In this document: positions 22,338 to 23,412 of the stretch, piece after piece | Numbering within the stretch: the stretch's first letter is position 1 | Layout: every line of letters begins with the position of its first letter | Virus record (IMG/VR): IMGVR_UViG_3300025655_000301 | Location: 1 to 23,412 of that record | Source of the DNA: a virus | DNA length: 23,412 nucleotides | Strand: one strand, 5' to 3' | Translations under genes and position numbers: made by a program | Notes under the pieces: generated by a model | Seen by the model: the letters and a program-made list of their open reading frames with translations, nothing else | Database searches by the model: none | Told to the model about the DNA's origin: nothing

Positions 22338-23412
22338 TGGCATATAGTTATATTGAGTACACTGCCGCTGGCAGCAGTACCTTCAACATCCCATTCGGTT
22401 ACATCGACCAAAGTGAAATCAGTGTTTATGTAGACGGTGTTAGTGCTACTTTTACGTTCACTACCGCAAGCACTGTAAATGTAACGCCTACGCCAGCTTC
22501 TGGCGCCCTTGTCCGTGTCGAGCGTAATACCGACCTGACAAGCCGTGTTGTTGATTTTGCTTCTGGGTCTGTATTGACTGAAGAAGACATGGACAACTCG
22601 AACATTCAGGTGTTCAACGCTGCGCAAGAAGCAATCGACAAAGCAAACGCGTCCATTGCGCTTGATGTAGATGGCAAATATGACGCGTCTTCTGCTGGGA
22701 CTAATCGTGTAATTAAGAACGTAGCAGACCCAGTAGACGCTAATGATGCTGTGAACAAGTCTTGGGCAGAGTCTGGGATGACTTCTCAGCTTAGTATCGC
22801 GACAACGCAGGCATCCACAGCTACTTCTGCTGCAACCGCAGCTTCTACTTCTGCCACTAACGCAGCAGGTTCAGCATCTAGTGCGTCCACAAGTGCGTCT
22901 GGTGCTTCTACCTCTGCGACTAATGCAGCAAACTCTGCCACAGCAGCAGCAAGTTCTGCATCCTCAGCGGCCTCTAGTGCTACGGCGGCGGCATCTTCAC
23001 AGAGCGCAGCAGCTACTTCTGCGTCTAACGCCTCCACAAGTGCAACCACTGCATCCACGGCAGCAACAAACGCCACGGCTCAAGCGAGCGCAGCAGCTAA
23101 CAGCGCAACAAATGCTGCGGCTTCTGAATCTAGCGCGTTGACCAGTAAGAATGCAGCAGCAACTTCTGCAACTAACGCTGCTTCTTCTGCTACCAATGCA
23201 GCAACTTCTGCGACTTCTGCGGGTAACTCGGCAACTAATGCACAGACTTCAGCAACTAATGCTGCATCTAGTGCTACTAGCGCTTCTACTTCAGCAGCCT
23301 CTGCCTTGTCTAGCAAGAATGCGGCAGCATCCAGCGAAACGAATGCAGCAACCTCTGCAACCAACGCAGCATCCAGCGCAACTGCGGCAGCGGCAAGTGC
23401 AGCCAGCGTTGC
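22337..23412 (+). CDS. Tail fibre protein (T7 gp17-like), 3' end cut by window
   Basis: Receptor-binding fibre of the short tail; 358 codons are visible and the frame stays open to the window edge. The first 145 residues match the tail-attachment domain of T7 gp17: STFNIPFGYIDQSEISVYVDG, RVERNTDLTSRVVDFASGSVL, and a DGKYDASS...IKNVADPVDANDAVNK block. From about residue 157 the protein becomes an Ala/Ser/Thr/Asn repeat shaft, probably a trimeric coiled coil. The receptor-binding tip lies outside the window, so host range cannot be read. The start overlaps the gp16 stop (TAATG) without a clear ribosome site, suggesting coupled translation. Confidence 0.93.
   Translation, partial: MAYSYIEYTAAGSSTFNIPFGYIDQSEISVYVDGVSATFTFTTASTVNVTPTPASGALVRVERNTDLTSRVVDFASGSVLTEEDMDNSNIQVFNAAQEAIDKANASIALDVDGKYDASSAGTNRVIKNVADPVDANDAVNKSWAESGMTSQLSIATTQASTATSAATAASTSATNAAGSASSASTSASGASTSATNAANSATAAASSASSAASSATAAASSQSAAATSASNASTSATTASTAATNATAQASAAANSATNAAASESSALTSKNAAATSATNAASSATNAATSATSAGNSATNAQTSATNAASSATSASTSAASALSSKNAAASSETNAATSATNAASSATAAAASAASV
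22805..23412 (+). repeat. Ala/Ser heptad-like repeat in tail-fibre shaft
   Basis: About 200 codons of degenerate repeats, with units such as SATNAAS and SATSAGN recurring at seven-residue spacing. SSKNAAA-type units interrupt the series at least twice (near nt 23144 and 23308). The DNA is correspondingly repetitive in GCAGC, TCTGC and GCAAC words. Heptad Ala positions fit a triple-stranded coiled-coil fibre. Repeats like this are prone to slippage or recombination and also to assembly error. Confidence 0.85.

Noticed and set aside
22786-23364. Ala/Val-rich reverse frames opposite the tail fibre
   Set aside because: They are direct mirrors of the Ala/Ser repeat codons (GCA, TCT, GCG) and have no independent features.
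22805-23412. Direct repeats considered as a CRISPR array
   Set aside because: The repeats are degenerate, in frame, of seven-codon period and lie in an open tail-fibre frame; there are no unique spacers.

Overview
This window is about two thirds of the genome of a T7-like podovirus (short-tailed phage of the Autographiviridae type). All genes run left to right, are tightly packed with many 1-8 nt stop/start overlaps, and follow the T7 order: gp4, gp5, gp6, then gp8-gp17. No tRNA, insertion sequence, CRISPR array or host-like gene was seen. The phage RNA polymerase, terminase and lysis genes that would settle the classification lie outside the window. The nrdA/nrdB/mazG cargo is typical of marine or environmental T7-like phages, but the host cannot be named from the sequence. 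Layout: 1-4525 is the DNA replication block. It holds a primase-helicase (5' end cut by the window), a small ORF with a TTG start, a family A DNA polymerase, a probable PD-(D/E)XK nuclease, a small one-pass membrane protein and a gp6-like 5'-3' exonuclease. 4450-8370 is a nucleotide-supply block. It holds a DUF3310/gp1.7-type protein, a MazG-like pyrophosphohydrolase, class I ribonucleotide reductase large subunit (NrdA), three small genes, and the NrdB small subunit. 8414-9402 holds three small proteins, two of which resemble T7 gp7.3 at the C-terminus. 9408-12966 is the head block: portal, scaffold, terminator, 5' leader, capsid. A second strong terminator follows the capsid gene, in the same place as T7 T-phi. 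13040-22337 encodes tail tubular proteins A and B and internal virion proteins gp13 to gp16. From 22337 to the right edge is the gp17-like tail fibre, whose 3' end is cut off; its shaft is a long Ala/Ser heptad-like repeat. How the genes work together: the primase-helicase and polymerase copy the genome. The exonuclease and the probable nuclease would process DNA and help break down host DNA. NrdA/NrdB, the DUF3310 protein and MazG would reshape nucleotide pools for synthesis. The structural genes then build the capsid, the tail and the ejected internal core. Main points of interest: the polymerase appears to lack both the thioredoxin-binding insertion and the basic helicase-docking loop of T7 gp5, although the helicase keeps an acidic tail ending in Phe; the gp16 homologue has no lytic transglycosylase domain at its N-terminus; NrdA has no ATP-cone; the capsid gene is bracketed by two intrinsic terminators; and several conserved-looking genes under 60 codons lie between the recognised ones. 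No stretch above 300 bases is gene-free; the longest gap is the 166 nt before the capsid gene.
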